Assembly: GCA_964575895.1 (NCBI GenBank) | Contig: CAZNTE010000007.1 | Location: 1-64,000, forward strand | DNA: 64,000 nt | Source: Gudongella sp964575895 | Lineage (GTDB): Bacteria > Bacillota > Clostridia > Tissierellales > Tissierellaceae | Direction: 5' to 3' | Shown: piece by piece, positions 35,921-46,729 of the stretch | How the letters are laid out: each line of letters begins with the position of its first letter | Position numbering within the stretch: position 1 is the stretch's first letter | Made by a program: the position numbers and the translations under genes | Notes under the pieces: generated by a model | Told to the model about the DNA's origin: nothing | Database searches by the model: none | Seen by the model: only the letters and a program-made list of their open reading frames with translations

Positions 35921-38900
35921 TTGGATAAGTCAATACTTAGAAGTTTTGCCATATACTCTAGGAATAAGTTGATGCAGGATGTTAAAAACAAGGGAAAACT
36001 AATAGGGATAGGAGATAAGGGCATAGAAAAACCCTTATCTGAATCAGTAGATATGTTAACTTTTGATATAAAGGCTACAGAATCTTACAAAATTCATGGT
36101 AAACAAGTTGAGCAATATAAAAAGCTAGTAGAAGAAATAAGAAGAAAAGAAAATAATTCTGACTACCAAACAGCCTATGACTCCATAGTGGAAGAAGTAG
36201 CCTATACTTGGTTTAATAGACTAATAGCCATTAGATTTATGGAGGTAAACAATTATCTACCAGATAAAATGAGAGTCCTATCCTCAGGAAGACCAGGAGT
36301 AGATGAACCAGAATTCCTTACCCACTATGATGAAACAAGCTTAGAATTTACACCAGATGAGTTAGAAGAAATTCTAGACCTAAAACTTGATGGATCAGCT
36401 AAATCCATGGAGGAAATATTCCACCTAATTTTTATCAAGGAATGTAATAGACTAAATGACCATCTACCAGATCTATTTGAAAAGATAGATGATTATGCTG
36501 AACTTTTATTAAGCATTTCCTATATAGATGAGGAAGGAGTCCTCTACAAACTGGTTCATGATATTCCAGAGGAATACTTTGATATAGAATCAGGAAATGA
36601 AAATGGACAGGTAGAGATAATAGGCTGGATGTATCAGTACTATAATAGTGAAAGAAAAGATGAGGTAATAAATATCTATAATGGGATAGTTAAAAAAGAA
36701 GACATACCAGCTGCGACCCAGTTATTTACAACTGATTGGGTAGTTAGATATATGGTAGATAATTCTTTAGGGAAATACTGGCTTGAAAGAAATCCAAATT
36801 CTTCTATAAAAGAATCCTTAAAATATCTAATGCCTGGAGAGATAGGTCAAATAGATGAGAAAATATCACCAAAGGATATAAAGATATTTGACAATGCCAT
36901 GGGAAGTGGTCACTGCCTAAGCTATGCCTTTGATGTCTTGATGCTCATATATGAGTCAGAGGGATATACCAAAAGAGAAGCTGCAAGATTAATACTAGAG
37001 CATAATATTTATGGACTAGATATAGATAAAAGAGCCTATCAATTAGCCTACTTTGCTATTATGATGAAGGCGAGACAATTTAATAGGGGTATACTTAATG
37101 AGAAAGTAAAAACTAATCTGGGAGTCTTTGAAGACAGCTTAAATATAAATAAAAATCAATTAGAATATCTAGGTTTATCAATGGAACCTTTAAGTAGAAA
37201 ACTTGCCCTAAATCAAATAGATTATTTAATTGATGAATTTAAGAATGCAAGAGAGCTAGGGTCTATCTTACTTATAGATAATATAGATAAAAATTTACTC
37301 TTAGAATTTGTAAACGATAATTCAGGTAAGGGACAAATCTCAATTGGTGAATCAAATATTGAGAAGACTCAAGAAGAACTAAGAAGATTAGTAAATATTG
37401 CAGATATGCTAGGACAAAAATATGAGGTAGTGGTGACAAACCCACCCTATTTAAATAAGTTTAGTCCAAAGTTAAAGAAATATATAGGGGATAATTATAG
37501 AGATTATAAGGGTGATTTATTCTCAGTATTTATTTATAGAAATATTGAATTAGCTAAAGTAGGTGGATATTCTGCCTATATGTCTCCTTTTGTATGGATG
37601 TTTATAAAAACCTATGAAAAGCTTAGGGAGTATATAATAAAAGAAAAACATATATCCAGTTTAATACAGATGGAATACTCAGCCTTTGAAGAAGCTACTG
37701 TACCTATATGCACCTTTGTACTACAAAATAATAAGACTAAAGAAAAAGGGTCTTATATTAGATTATCTGACTTTACAGGTGGAATGGAAGTACAAAGGAT
37801 TAAAACCCTAGAGGCTATAGAAAATCCCTACTGTGGATATTATTATGAAACAGAGCAGGAGAATTTTGAGAAGATACCAGGTATACCTGTGGCTTATTGG
37901 GTTAGTGACAGTGTTTTAAATTCTTTTGGAAATACCTTAATAGGAGAGAAATACGAGGTGAAGCAGGGTATGACCACTGCTGATAATAATCGTTTTTTAA
38001 GACTATGGTATGAAGTATCTAGCACCAAAATGGGACTAGATATTGAAAATCTGAATGATGCACAAGAAAGTAAGAAAAAATGGTTTCCTTATAATAAAGG
38101 AGGATCATATAGAAAATGGTATGGAAATAACGAGTATATAGTAAATTATGAAAACGATGGCTCCGAAATGAAAGAATTTACATCTAAATTACCACAAGGA
38201 ACTTGGGTTAGATTAAAGAGTAGAGATTATTATTTTAAGGAATCAATTACATGGACGTTTATTAGCTCTTCAAAATTTGGGGTTAGATATTCTCCAAAAG
38301 GATTCATATTTGATGTTGCTGGTTCTTCAATGTTTCCTGGAGAAGACATATATTATGTACTGGGATTTTTGTCGACAAGATTAGCTTATGACTTTATTCA
38401 AATTGTTAATCCTACTCTTAACTATCAGGTAAAAGATATAAAGTCATTACCGTTAAAAAATAAAGAAAATATTAAAATTAACATACAGAAAATAGTTCAA
38501 CAAAATATCTCTATCTCCCGTACCGACTGGGACACCTTCGAGACCTCTTGGGACTTCAAAGTATCTCCCCCAGCAAACTTTGATCAGTACATGGAAAACT
38601 ACTATGATAGCCTAGCAGACATAGGAGTATTGGTGGATAGGGAATCTTTCTATATTCCTACCATAGAAGAAGCCTATAAGCACTATAAAGACTTCACCAA
38701 CAACCAATTTGCTAAACTAAAGGCTAATGAAGAAGAACTAAATCGTATCTTTATAGAAATCTATGGGCTGGAAGATGAATTGACACCAGAGGTATCAGAC
38801 AGGGATATTACCATAGCCAAAATATTTGATGCTAAAGAAGAAATAGACGAGGAAATCAAGGGTAACAGATATGTCCAAACCAAGGAAGATGTAGTCAAGC

Positions 38901-39616
38901 AGTTTATTTCCTATGGGGTAGGTTGTATCTTTGGTAGATATTCCCTAGATATAGAAGGATTAGCTTATGCAGGTGGTGAATTTGATGATAGTAAATATAA
39001 GACTTTTATCCCTTGCAAGGACAATATAATCTTAATCTCCGATGAAGAATATCTAGAAAATGATATAGTTGATAGATTTATAGAATTTGTAGAGGTAGTT
39101 TACGGTAAGGAATCCTTGGAAGAGAATCTAAGCTTTATAGCTATAGCCTTAGGTGGAAATGGAGAACCAAAGGATATCATCAGAAGCTATTTCCTAAAGG
39201 ACTTCTATAAGGACCATGTAAAAACCTATCAAAAAAGGCCTATCTACTGGCTCTATGATAGTGGAAAACAAAATGGATTTAAGGCTCTTATTTATATGCA
39301 TAGATACCATGAGGACACTACAGGAAAAGTCCGTATATCTTATCTCCATGAAGTCCAAAGATCCTATGAAAGAATAATGGACAACCTTAAATATGACATA
39401 GCCAACAATGAAAACCCAAGGCAAGTTGCCCAGGCTGAAAAGAAGCTCAATAAACTTACCAAACAGCTGAAAGAGTGCAAAGACTATGATGAAGCTATAG
39501 GTCACTTGGCCCTAGCTAGGATTCCTATAGACTTGGATGATGGGGTAAAGGTAAACTACGAAAAAGTTCAAACAGATGAAAAGGGTAAGAAACTGCAAAT
39601 ATTAGCAAAGATATAG
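35921..39616 (+). CDS. pglX: BREX adenine-specific methyltransferase PglX
   Basis: A 1231-residue N6-adenine methyltransferase that sets BREX specificity and marks host DNA. Motif I is FDNAMGSGHCLSY from about residue 323, catalytic NPPY at 507-510. A long C-terminal specificity region follows, including YEVKQGMTTADNNRFLRLWYE. Start TTG 35921 is chosen because GGGGAGGAG precedes it and the N-terminus becomes LDKSILRSFAIYSRNKLMQD, the family pattern; a TTG at 35891 would overlap brxC. The gene looks intact, with no phase-variable tract seen. Confidence 0.93.
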   Translation: MDKSILRSFAIYSRNKLMQDVKNKGKLIGIGDKGIEKPLSESVDMLTFDIKATESYKIHGKQVEQYKKLVEEIRRKENNSDYQTAYDSIVEEVAYTWFNRLIAIRFMEVNNYLPDKMRVLSSGRPGVDEPEFLTHYDETSLEFTPDELEEILDLKLDGSAKSMEEIFHLIFIKECNRLNDHLPDLFEKIDDYAELLLSISYIDEEGVLYKLVHDIPEEYFDIESGNENGQVEIIGWMYQYYNSERKDEVINIYNGIVKKEDIPAATQLFTTDWVVRYMVDNSLGKYWLERNPNSSIKESLKYLMPGEIGQIDEKISPKDIKIFDNAMGSGHCLSYAFDVLMLIYESEGYTKREAARLILEHNIYGLDIDKRAYQLAYFAIMMKARQFNRGILNEKVKTNLGVFEDSLNINKNQLEYLGLSMEPLSRKLALNQIDYLIDEFKNARELGSILLIDNIDKNLLLEFVNDNSGKGQISIGESNIEKTQEELRRLVNIADMLGQKYEVVVTNPPYLNKFSPKLKKYIGDNYRDYKGDLFSVFIYRNIELAKVGGYSAYMSPFVWMFIKTYEKLREYIIKEKHISSLIQMEYSAFEEATVPICTFVLQNNKTKEKGSYIRLSDFTGGMEVQRIKTLEAIENPYCGYYYETEQENFEKIPGIPVAYWVSDSVLNSFGNTLIGEKYEVKQGMTTADNNRFLRLWYEVSSTKMGLDIENLNDAQESKKKWFPYNKGGSYRKWYGNNEYIVNYENDGSEMKEFTSKLPQGTWVRLKSRDYYFKESITWTFISSSKFGVRYSPKGFIFDVAGSSMFPGEDIYYVLGFLSTRLAYDFIQIVNPTLNYQVKDIKSLPLKNKENIKINIQKIVQQNISISRTDWDTFETSWDFKVSPPANFDQYMENYYDSLADIGVLVDRESFYIPTIEEAYKHYKDFTNNQFAKLKANEEELNRIFIEIYGLEDELTPEVSDRDITIAKIFDAKEEIDEEIKGNRYVQTKEDVVKQFISYGVGCIFGRYSLDIEGLAYAGGEFDDSKYKTFIPCKDNIILISDEEYLENDIVDRFIEFVEVVYGKESLEENLSFIAIALGGNGEPKDIIRSYFLKDFYKDHVKTYQKRPIYWLYDSGKQNGFKALIYMHRYHEDTTGKVRISYLHEVQRSYERIMDNLKYDIANNENPRQVAQAEKKLNKLTKQLKECKDYDEAIGHLALARIPIDLDDGVKVNYEKVQTDEKGKKLQILAKI

Positions 39617-39632
39617 TTGAAGGAGAAAGTTT

Positions 39633-42152
39633 ATGGCTGAATTAGATTTAAAACAAATTGAAGATAAATTGAATGAAGAGTTTAAAGGAGATAGTAGAAG
39701 ACTTGTATTTTGGTATGACGAAAAAAGAGAATTTATAGATGATATTGAGTCTTTGGATTTAATCAATGCAAAAAAGCATTACCTCACAGGAGACAACTCT
39801 TTTGAAACCAAATTACTCTTAGAAAGAAAAGATAAAAAGAATAACTATCTTATATATGCTCCCTTTGAGAAACCAGAGTCCAGGGAAAATCATTTAGCAG
39901 ATACTATAAAATATTCCAAAGAATTTTATGCAGACAGGGCATCCCTTATTGCCCTGGATTTAGGACTTGATGAAAAAGGAAAAAGAATTATAGAAAGACA
40001 TATGACCTTCTTTAATGCTAAGGATAGAACTAAAAGGTTCTATGATTTAGAGGGACTTACATCTGATGAGGCTACTATAGAGATAGGTCTCTTATCTGCA
40101 ACTCTTAAGCTGAAAGTTATAAATTTTGAGGAAGTAGTTCGTATGGTTATGACTAGAGGAGATTTAAAGAATAATACTCATTTAAGTGAGTTCAAGAAAT
40201 ATGGTTTAGAGCATGTATTTTGGAAGCATATAGGTCATATTTTTTCATATATAGATGAAGATGCAAGTTTAGAAAAATTCCTTATATCACTTTTTATTAC
40301 CTATGTGAACTTTAGTGTCAAGGGTAATTTACCAGCGTCACTGGATAAACACTTGCTAAACAAATCAGGAACAATCATAGCTTTTATGGATCAAATAATG
40401 AATAATATCCTCTATATGGAGGAGTTCGATAACCTCTCCCATAGGATATTTATAAGCATTAAGGGGGAGAACTTGTTTAATAATTTGTCTGTAGAAAGTA
40501 TTATAGATTTAGATTTGTTTAAATTTGCAGATGAAAAAATTATAGACTGGATCATAGAGAGACTCTTGGATGAAAATCTTAATTCTTCAATAGATAATAT
40601 GAAGATACCAGGAATATGTGAACATAGGGAAAAGTTACATTTTGGTAAGAGTTTTAGGGCAGAATACCATCTATTAAAATACGCCTACCATGTAATTTCC
40701 AAGGTTAATTATGACCCAGCTAGTGATATTATTTCCATGGTAGATAGATATGATAAGGAAGATTATAAGATAGATACTTATTATAGAAAATTTAATTATT
40801 ATTTAGATAATACAGGGAACCAGCATAAATTTGATAAGTTGCAAGAATTAGTAGAAAGTATTTATACAAATAAGTTTTTAAATAAATTAACTAAGGAATT
40901 TAATGATAAATTCTCCTTTGATGAATTACAGGGAAGATTTAAATTTCAAAGGAATTTTTATAAAAATTATGTGGAGATAACCAAGGAAAGCTTAGTAGTT
41001 ATTGTTTCTGATGGATTTAGATATGAATTAGCTAAAGAGTTAGTTGAAAAGATGAACAGGGACAAAAAATATGAAACAGTAGAAATAGAACCACAAATTG
41101 GTATTATTCCAACTTACACTAGGCTAGGAATGGCTTCCCTCTTGCCTCATAAAGAACTTACTATAAATGATAACTATGATGTCTTGGTAGATGGAAAAGC
41201 TTGTACAAATCTCTTGCAAAGGGATAGGATTTTGAAGGATACAAACCCTAGTGCTGCTGCTATAAATTATGATGATATAAAAAAATATAAAAGGGATGAA
41301 CTTAGAGAGTTCTTTATAGGGAAATCTCTAGTTTATATCTATCATGACCAGATTGATAGTAGGGGGGAAAGTTCTGAAGATGAAGTTTTTACTGCCTGTA
41401 AGGAAGCTATAGATGAACTAATGGATTTAATGGTTAGGTTAACGGATTCCACCTCAAGGACTAGATTTATTATAACCAGTGATCATGGCTTTATCTATAA
41501 AAGAAACAAGCTGATTGAAGCTGATAAAATTGATTCCTTCTTCTCTAAAGAAGATCAACTAAATAAAAGGTTTATAATATCAGATGAAAATTATGATGTA
41601 GTAGGCACAAGGAATTTTATGGTGGCGGATATATTAGGGACTTATGATAAAAGAGCTGTAACTGTACCCCTTACAAGCAATATATTTAAACTTGCAGGAG
41701 GGGGACAAAACTATATCCATGGAGGGACATCACCCCAAGAAGTATTGATTCCTCTTGTCCAAGTTAAGACCATAAGAGGTTTCAAGGAAGAAAAAAATGT
41801 AGCAATATCTTTAATATCTATGTTATCAAAGGTAACTGGACTTATAATAAACCTAGATTTTATCCAACAAGAACCTATTTCAGATGTGATTATTCCTACG
41901 GATTATAAGATAGCTTTTGCGAACGACAAGGGAGAAATTATATCAAATGAAGTAAATCACTCTGCTGACAGCAAGGAAAAAGAGTCAGCTAATAGGATAT
42001 TTAGGTTGCAATTTACTCTTAAAAATCAAAAGTATAATAGGCATGACAAATATTATTTGATAGCTCTAGATACTAAGACAGGGATGGAGATTTTCAGGCA
42101 TGAAGTAATTATAGATATAGCTTTTTCAGATGATTTTGGTTTTGATTTATAG
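39633..42152 (+). CDS. pglZ: BREX phosphatase-fold protein PglZ
   Basis: An 839-residue protein. The alkaline-phosphatase-superfamily core is visible: VVIVSDGFRYELAKELVEKM (about 452-471), YIYHDQIDSRGESSEDE (about 571-587), ITSDHGFIYKRNKL (about 613-626) and the C-terminal GGTSPQEVLIPLV. PglZ is essential in BREX systems. It follows pglX by 16 nt with AAGGAG upstream. Confidence 0.93.
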   Translation: MAELDLKQIEDKLNEEFKGDSRRLVFWYDEKREFIDDIESLDLINAKKHYLTGDNSFETKLLLERKDKKNNYLIYAPFEKPESRENHLADTIKYSKEFYADRASLIALDLGLDEKGKRIIERHMTFFNAKDRTKRFYDLEGLTSDEATIEIGLLSATLKLKVINFEEVVRMVMTRGDLKNNTHLSEFKKYGLEHVFWKHIGHIFSYIDEDASLEKFLISLFITYVNFSVKGNLPASLDKHLLNKSGTIIAFMDQIMNNILYMEEFDNLSHRIFISIKGENLFNNLSVESIIDLDLFKFADEKIIDWIIERLLDENLNSSIDNMKIPGICEHREKLHFGKSFRAEYHLLKYAYHVISKVNYDPASDIISMVDRYDKEDYKIDTYYRKFNYYLDNTGNQHKFDKLQELVESIYTNKFLNKLTKEFNDKFSFDELQGRFKFQRNFYKNYVEITKESLVVIVSDGFRYELAKELVEKMNRDKKYETVEIEPQIGIIPTYTRLGMASLLPHKELTINDNYDVLVDGKACTNLLQRDRILKDTNPSAAAINYDDIKKYKRDELREFFIGKSLVYIYHDQIDSRGESSEDEVFTACKEAIDELMDLMVRLTDSTSRTRFIITSDHGFIYKRNKLIEADKIDSFFSKEDQLNKRFIISDENYDVVGTRNFMVADILGTYDKRAVTVPLTSNIFKLAGGGQNYIHGGTSPQEVLIPLVQVKTIRGFKEEKNVAISLISMLSKVTGLIINLDFIQQEPISDVIIPTDYKIAFANDKGEIISNEVNHSADSKEKESANRIFRLQFTLKNQKYNRHDKYYLIALDTKTGMEIFRHEVIIDIAFSDDFGFDL

Positions 42153-42167
42153 TAAAGGAGCAATGCT

Positions 42168-44213
42168 ATGGAGAATTCAAATAGGGAGCTTATATTAGAT
42201 AAATTAATAGACTATTTTCCAGGGAAAATAGTTAGAAAAGATTTAACCAAGAAGATTAAAGAAGGGGCAAATGTACCAGTTTATGTTTTGGAATATTTGC
42301 TTGGTATGTATTGTTCTACTCAAGATGAAGAGGCAATTGAAAAGGGAGTAAAAAATGTAAAGGATATACTTGCAAAAAACTACGTAAGACCAGATGAAGC
42401 TCAAAAAATTATCTCGAAATTAAGGGAACAAGGATCCTATACCGTCATTGATAAGATATCGGTAAAATTAAATTATAGAACAGATACCTATGAGGCTGAG
42501 TTTTCAAATTTAGGACTTAAAGCTGTGCCTATTTCTAGCGCTTATCCTTCAGAATATGAAAGGCTGCTTGCAGGTGGTATATGGTGTATTGTTCAGATGG
42601 AATACTACTATGATGAAGAAGATAGAAGTAGAGTTCCTTTTATAATTAATAAATTAACTCCAGTTCAGATGCCCGGAATAGATATGGAAGAGCTAAAAAA
42701 AGCTAGAAAAAATTTTGAAAAGGAAGAATGGATAGATATAGTCCTTAGGAGTACAGGAATGGAACCAGATAGTTTTAATGCTAGGGAAAAATGGTTGCAC
42801 TTGGCAAGGCTTATCCCCTTAGTAGAAAACAATTATAATTTTTGTGAACTAGGTCCTAGAGGAACTGGAAAGTCCCATATTTATAAAGAGATAAGTCCAA
42901 ACAGTATTTTAGTTTCAGGTGGACAAACCACTGTAGCAAATCTTTTCTATAATATGTCCACTAAACAAGTTGGCCTTGTAGGTCTATGGGATTGTGTTGC
43001 CTTTGATGAAGTAGCTGGGATTACCTTTAAGGATAAGGATGGAGTCCAGATTATGAAGGACTTTATGGCATCAGGATCCTTCGCCAGGGGCAAAGAAGAA
43101 AAAAATGCAACGGCTTCCTTTGCCTTTGTAGGTAATATTAACCAATCTGTAGATGTTTTATTGAAGACATCCCATCTATTTGAGCCTTTTCCAGAAGCTA
43201 TGGGGATGGATACTGCATTTTTAGATAGGATGCATGCCTATCTACCAGGCTGGGAAATACCTAAGTATATGCCTACCTTTTTTACAGATGATTATGGATT
43301 TATTACTGATTATTTGGCTGAAATAATGAGAGAGTTAAGAAAAATATCCTATGGAGATGCTTATGATAAATATTTTAAATTAGGTAGCCAACTTAACCAA
43401 AGGGATACTATTGCAGTAAAAAAAACCATATCAGGCATGGTAAAGCTTATATATCCTGATGGAGAATTTGATAAGGAAGGAATTGAAGAAATTTTAAGAT
43501 TTGCACTTGAGATGAGAAGAAGGGTCAAGGAGCAATTAAAGAAAATAGGTGGGATGGAATTTTATGATGTTAATTTTTCTTATATTGACTTAGATAGCTT
43601 TAGTGAAGAATATGTTCCAGTACCAGAACAAGGTGGTGGTAGTCTTATACCTGAAGGTATAGGAAAGCCAGGCCATATATACCATGTTTCAAGGGGTAAG
43701 TCTGGTATGCTTGGAGTATTTAAGCTGGAAACTCAAATGACTGCTGGAAATGGAAAGTTTGAACGAACAGGGCTGGGTTCAAATTCAGAGGCTAAGGAAG
43801 CTGTGGATACAGCCTATAAATACTTAAGGGCAAACAGTAAGTCTATAAGTGGGACAATAAGTACTACTACTAAAGATTATCTTGTAAATGTACAAGACTT
43901 AAATGGCATAGGTATGACTATTGACCTAACGCTTTCTACCATGATTGCAGTATGTTCAGTTGCACTAGGAAAGCCATCTATATCAAGCATGGTAATACTT
44001 GGTGATATGAGTATAGGTGGGACTTTAATAAAAGTAGAGGAGCTTGCTAATACTCTTCAAGTCTGTTTAGACAGTGGTGCAAAGAAGGTTCTTTTACCAT
44101 TATCATCAGCTGCGGATTTAGCATCAGTACCTCCAGAATTAGTTGGAGCTTTTAATTTAATATTCTACAAGTCACCTGAAGATGCAGTTTTCAAAGCTTT
44201 GGGAGTAGAATGA
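42168..44213 (+). CDS. brxL: BREX Lon-like protein BrxL
   Basis: A 681-residue protein completing the type I BREX set. P-loop GPRGTGKS is at 229-236, followed by the BrxL-specific SGGQTTVANLFYNM and VAFDEVAGITFKDKDG Walker B. The C-terminal Lon-like fold (MVILGDMSIGGTLIKVEELA, SGAKKVLLPLSSAADL) is present. By eye, the Lon Ser-Lys dyad positions are not occupied by Ser and Lys, so proteolysis is doubtful. Its stop is followed within 20 nt by the abi start. Confidence 0.92.
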   Translation: MENSNRELILDKLIDYFPGKIVRKDLTKKIKEGANVPVYVLEYLLGMYCSTQDEEAIEKGVKNVKDILAKNYVRPDEAQKIISKLREQGSYTVIDKISVKLNYRTDTYEAEFSNLGLKAVPISSAYPSEYERLLAGGIWCIVQMEYYYDEEDRSRVPFIINKLTPVQMPGIDMEELKKARKNFEKEEWIDIVLRSTGMEPDSFNAREKWLHLARLIPLVENNYNFCELGPRGTGKSHIYKEISPNSILVSGGQTTVANLFYNMSTKQVGLVGLWDCVAFDEVAGITFKDKDGVQIMKDFMASGSFARGKEEKNATASFAFVGNINQSVDVLLKTSHLFEPFPEAMGMDTAFLDRMHAYLPGWEIPKYMPTFFTDDYGFITDYLAEIMRELRKISYGDAYDKYFKLGSQLNQRDTIAVKKTISGMVKLIYPDGEFDKEGIEEILRFALEMRRRVKEQLKKIGGMEFYDVNFSYIDLDSFSEEYVPVPEQGGGSLIPEGIGKPGHIYHVSRGKSGMLGVFKLETQMTAGNGKFERTGLGSNSEAKEAVDTAYKYLRANSKSISGTISTTTKDYLVNVQDLNGIGMTIDLTLSTMIAVCSVALGKPSISSMVILGDMSIGGTLIKVEELANTLQVCLDSGAKKVLLPLSSAADLASVPPELVGAFNLIFYKSPEDAVFKALGVE

Positions 44214-44230
44214 TGCAAGGGGAGAAGGTT

Positions 44231-45220
44231 ATGGATAAATTCAAGGAAGAATTAATAAAAATTAAAGATAGCATGAGCCAGGAAGATTTTGATGACCACA
44301 AAACTCAATATCCTAAAAGAAATTTTGAACAATTAATTGATTCATTAGAAAAGAAAGGTATTAAATTCAACAATATTACAAAAGAGGAAGCTTTATTAAT
44401 TCTTAGGGATATAAATTATTATTATAAAATAACAGTATACAAAAGAAATTTTAAAAGAAATAAAGATAAGAAGTTTATAAATTTAGATTTTTCATATTTA
44501 ACTGATCTAGCAAGTATGGACATGCAATTAAGATATTTGCTTTTGACAGCAACATTGGATATTGAACATTCGTTAAAGACTTTTCTTATTACCAAAATTA
44601 CTGATAACAAGCATGAGGATGGGTATGATGTAGTTAAAAGTTTTTTTCATTCAACCATAGGTTCCTTTAATGAACTGGATAAGGATACCATTTTAGAAAG
44701 TGCTAGACATAAAAGCCATTACCAATTCAAATTGTATGAGGCTCACAAAAAAGCGCCACCAGCATGGGTTCTTATGGAAGTTATCAAATTTGGTGATTTT
44801 TTAAGATTTTTTGAATTTTATTTTAGCAAGTATCCAACAGATGAATTTAAGATAGATTCTTTAATGGGAGTGTTAAGTAGTGTTAAAAGAGTTAGAAATG
44901 CCTCAGCTCATAATAATGTATTTCTATTCGATTTATATCATAGTGATATAAACATCCCTAGTAATTATATAAAAAGATATGCCAAGGATAGAAATATAGG
45001 AGAGCTATTTTACAAATGTAACAAGATACATGATATTCTATGTGTATTTTATATACATGAGTTTTTTGTAAAAGGAAAGGGATCAAGACAGCATAGAATC
45101 GATGATTTCAAGGAACTGACAAGAAAGTTTATTGAAAGATTATCATATATGGCAAAAGATAATGACATTCTATATTTTTTGAATATATTAAATTTGGTTC
45201 TTGACAAATATGAAATATAG
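44231..45220 (+). CDS. Abi_2 family abortive-infection HEPN protein
   Basis: A 329-residue Abi_2 (AbiD/AbiF-like) protein. The HEPN RNase motif R-x4-H is seen as R222-N-A-S-A-H227 (KRVRNASAHNN). The first half has the family pattern ITKEEALLILRDINYYYK and MQLRYLLLTATLDIEHSLK. Start 44231 has GGGGAGAAGG; an ATG at 44210 overlaps the brxL stop (ATGA). Either way it is the seventh defence gene of the BREX transcript, probably an RNA-cleaving fallback acting when exclusion fails (inference). Confidence 0.85.
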   Translation: MDKFKEELIKIKDSMSQEDFDDHKTQYPKRNFEQLIDSLEKKGIKFNNITKEEALLILRDINYYYKITVYKRNFKRNKDKKFINLDFSYLTDLASMDMQLRYLLLTATLDIEHSLKTFLITKITDNKHEDGYDVVKSFFHSTIGSFNELDKDTILESARHKSHYQFKLYEAHKKAPPAWVLMEVIKFGDFLRFFEFYFSKYPTDEFKIDSLMGVLSSVKRVRNASAHNNVFLFDLYHSDINIPSNYIKRYAKDRNIGELFYKCNKIHDILCVFYIHEFFVKGKGSRQHRIDDFKELTRKFIERLSYMAKDNDILYFLNILNLVLDKYEI

Positions 45221-45355
45221 CTATATACTTATAATTGATGAAAGGACGGTTCGACCGTTCGGCATTAGGGGATTTATTCGCTAATGTTTACTTTAAAATT
45301 ATATGAATGACCTAGCTTCATGAAGCTAGGTCATTCTTTATATTTGTACAAGTTA
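45221..45355. terminator. Bidirectional terminator between BREX-abi and mob genes
   Basis: A perfect 16-bp inverted repeat, GAATGACCTAGCTTCA and TGAAGCTAGGTCATTC (45305-45336), is followed by a T-rich tract on the plus strand and serves the convergent abi and relaxase genes. A smaller hairpin, ACGGT-TCG-ACCGT (about 45246-45258), and CATTAG/CTAATG lie just before it. Confidence 0.75.
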
Positions 45356-46729
45356 TTAATGCTCTCTCTTCCCATGAATACCAGGTTCTTTCCATTGCAT
45401 ATAAGTCTCTAGATTAGATTTTAAGAAATTTAATTGTAAGACTTTTTCTTTTTGTTTTTGATAATTGTGGTAACTTTCATTTTTCCTATATATTTCATTT
45501 TGAAGGTTTGCTCTCATCATAGGAAGGTCTTCCAGGCCTTTAGTATCAATATCTTTTAAGAATTCTTTTGAAGCCTCAAATAAAATTAATTCCTTGCTAT
45601 ATGCCTTGTGAAAATTAATTTTATCTTCAGAGTTAATATACCTTGAATATAGAGGTTCTAGCCTATTGTAGTTTTCAATATTTTTGATTTTAAGGCTCAT
45701 ATTTTCTATATTATTTTCAATAGATTTAATATCCGATGCAATATTAGTTAATATCATATTTTCTCTTTTTAATATATCATAGAGTTCATTTTTAGAATTT
45801 ATTTTATGGATAGACATTAGGTTAAGTGTCTTGGCCATATTCTTCATATTATGCTGTTTTGCCCATATTTCATAGCCTTTAAATTCTTGAACTTTAGCAT
45901 TGTTTTTCAAATTAATAACTTTTCCAATACCGGAATCTAATACAGGCTTATTGTTATAGGACTTAGTCTTTTTATTATATTCTTCTTTTCTAGAAGCCCT
46001 ATCTTTTAATCTTCTCTTAATACTTTCTTCGGTATAATTATCTCCTATAGTTTTTGCTCTAGTAAATCTTTCCTGATCTTTGGCTCTAAAGGCAATATGC
46101 TTACCTTCCTTAATTTCATATCCCATAGAAGCCATTAATTTAAGGAAATCTTCCCAATCATTAGCTCTTTTAATAGCGTTGTCTATTGAGTATTGAAGCC
46201 TTGCTTTCCAGCTCTTACCCTTACTTCGTTCTTGATATTCTTTATAAGATTTTCCTTTCTCCATACCTGGGTTTTCAATGATAGATAAGCCATATTCTGT
46301 GCATAATCTATCGCTAATATTACGAATTTTATGGTAGGATTTTTTATTAGAATTATAGGCCTTACCATCTATATAGCTTACATTATTAAATAATATATGA
46401 TTGTGGATATGGCCTTTATCTATATGAGTGGTAAGTATATATTCATATTTTCCATTAAGTATATTATTCACTAAATTTAAGCCAATTTCATGGGCAATAT
46501 CTGGAGTTAATATATCATCTGGGTCAAAGGATTGTATTAGATGTCTAGCAAAATTTTTACTAGAACTATTCCATGATTGTCTAGTCATTTCAAATTCTAA
46601 AGAAGCTGTTTCATGCCCACAGGCATGGGTAGATATTAAAATTTCCTCATCAGTTTTATCTGGATTACAAATATATTTAATACTTAAATCTAAGGTAGTT
46701 TTGATAGGATGGATTTTTGTAACTGCCAT
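45356..46729 (-). CDS. Relaxase/mobilization nuclease, MobP-type
   Basis: A 457-residue relaxase starting MAVTKIHPIKTTLDLSIKYI. The metal-binding three-His motif is THIDKGHIHNHILFN at about 101-115. The nicking tyrosine is probably within the N-terminal segment (KYICNPDK). A helical C-terminal half follows. It nicks oriT and pilots the strand through VirD4. ATG follows GGAGATGATG. It overlaps mobC by 40 bp; both read leftwards, opposite to most of the element. Confidence 0.9.
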   Translation of the reverse strand: MAVTKIHPIKTTLDLSIKYICNPDKTDEEILISTHACGHETASLEFEMTRQSWNSSSKNFARHLIQSFDPDDILTPDIAHEIGLNLVNNILNGKYEYILTTHIDKGHIHNHILFNNVSYIDGKAYNSNKKSYHKIRNISDRLCTEYGLSIIENPGMEKGKSYKEYQERSKGKSWKARLQYSIDNAIKRANDWEDFLKLMASMGYEIKEGKHIAFRAKDQERFTRAKTIGDNYTEESIKRRLKDRASRKEEYNKKTKSYNNKPVLDSGIGKVINLKNNAKVQEFKGYEIWAKQHNMKNMAKTLNLMSIHKINSKNELYDILKRENMILTNIASDIKSIENNIENMSLKIKNIENYNRLEPLYSRYINSEDKINFHKAYSKELILFEASKEFLKDIDTKGLEDLPMMRANLQNEIYRKNESYHNYQKQKEKVLQLNFLKSNLETYMQWKEPGIHGKREH

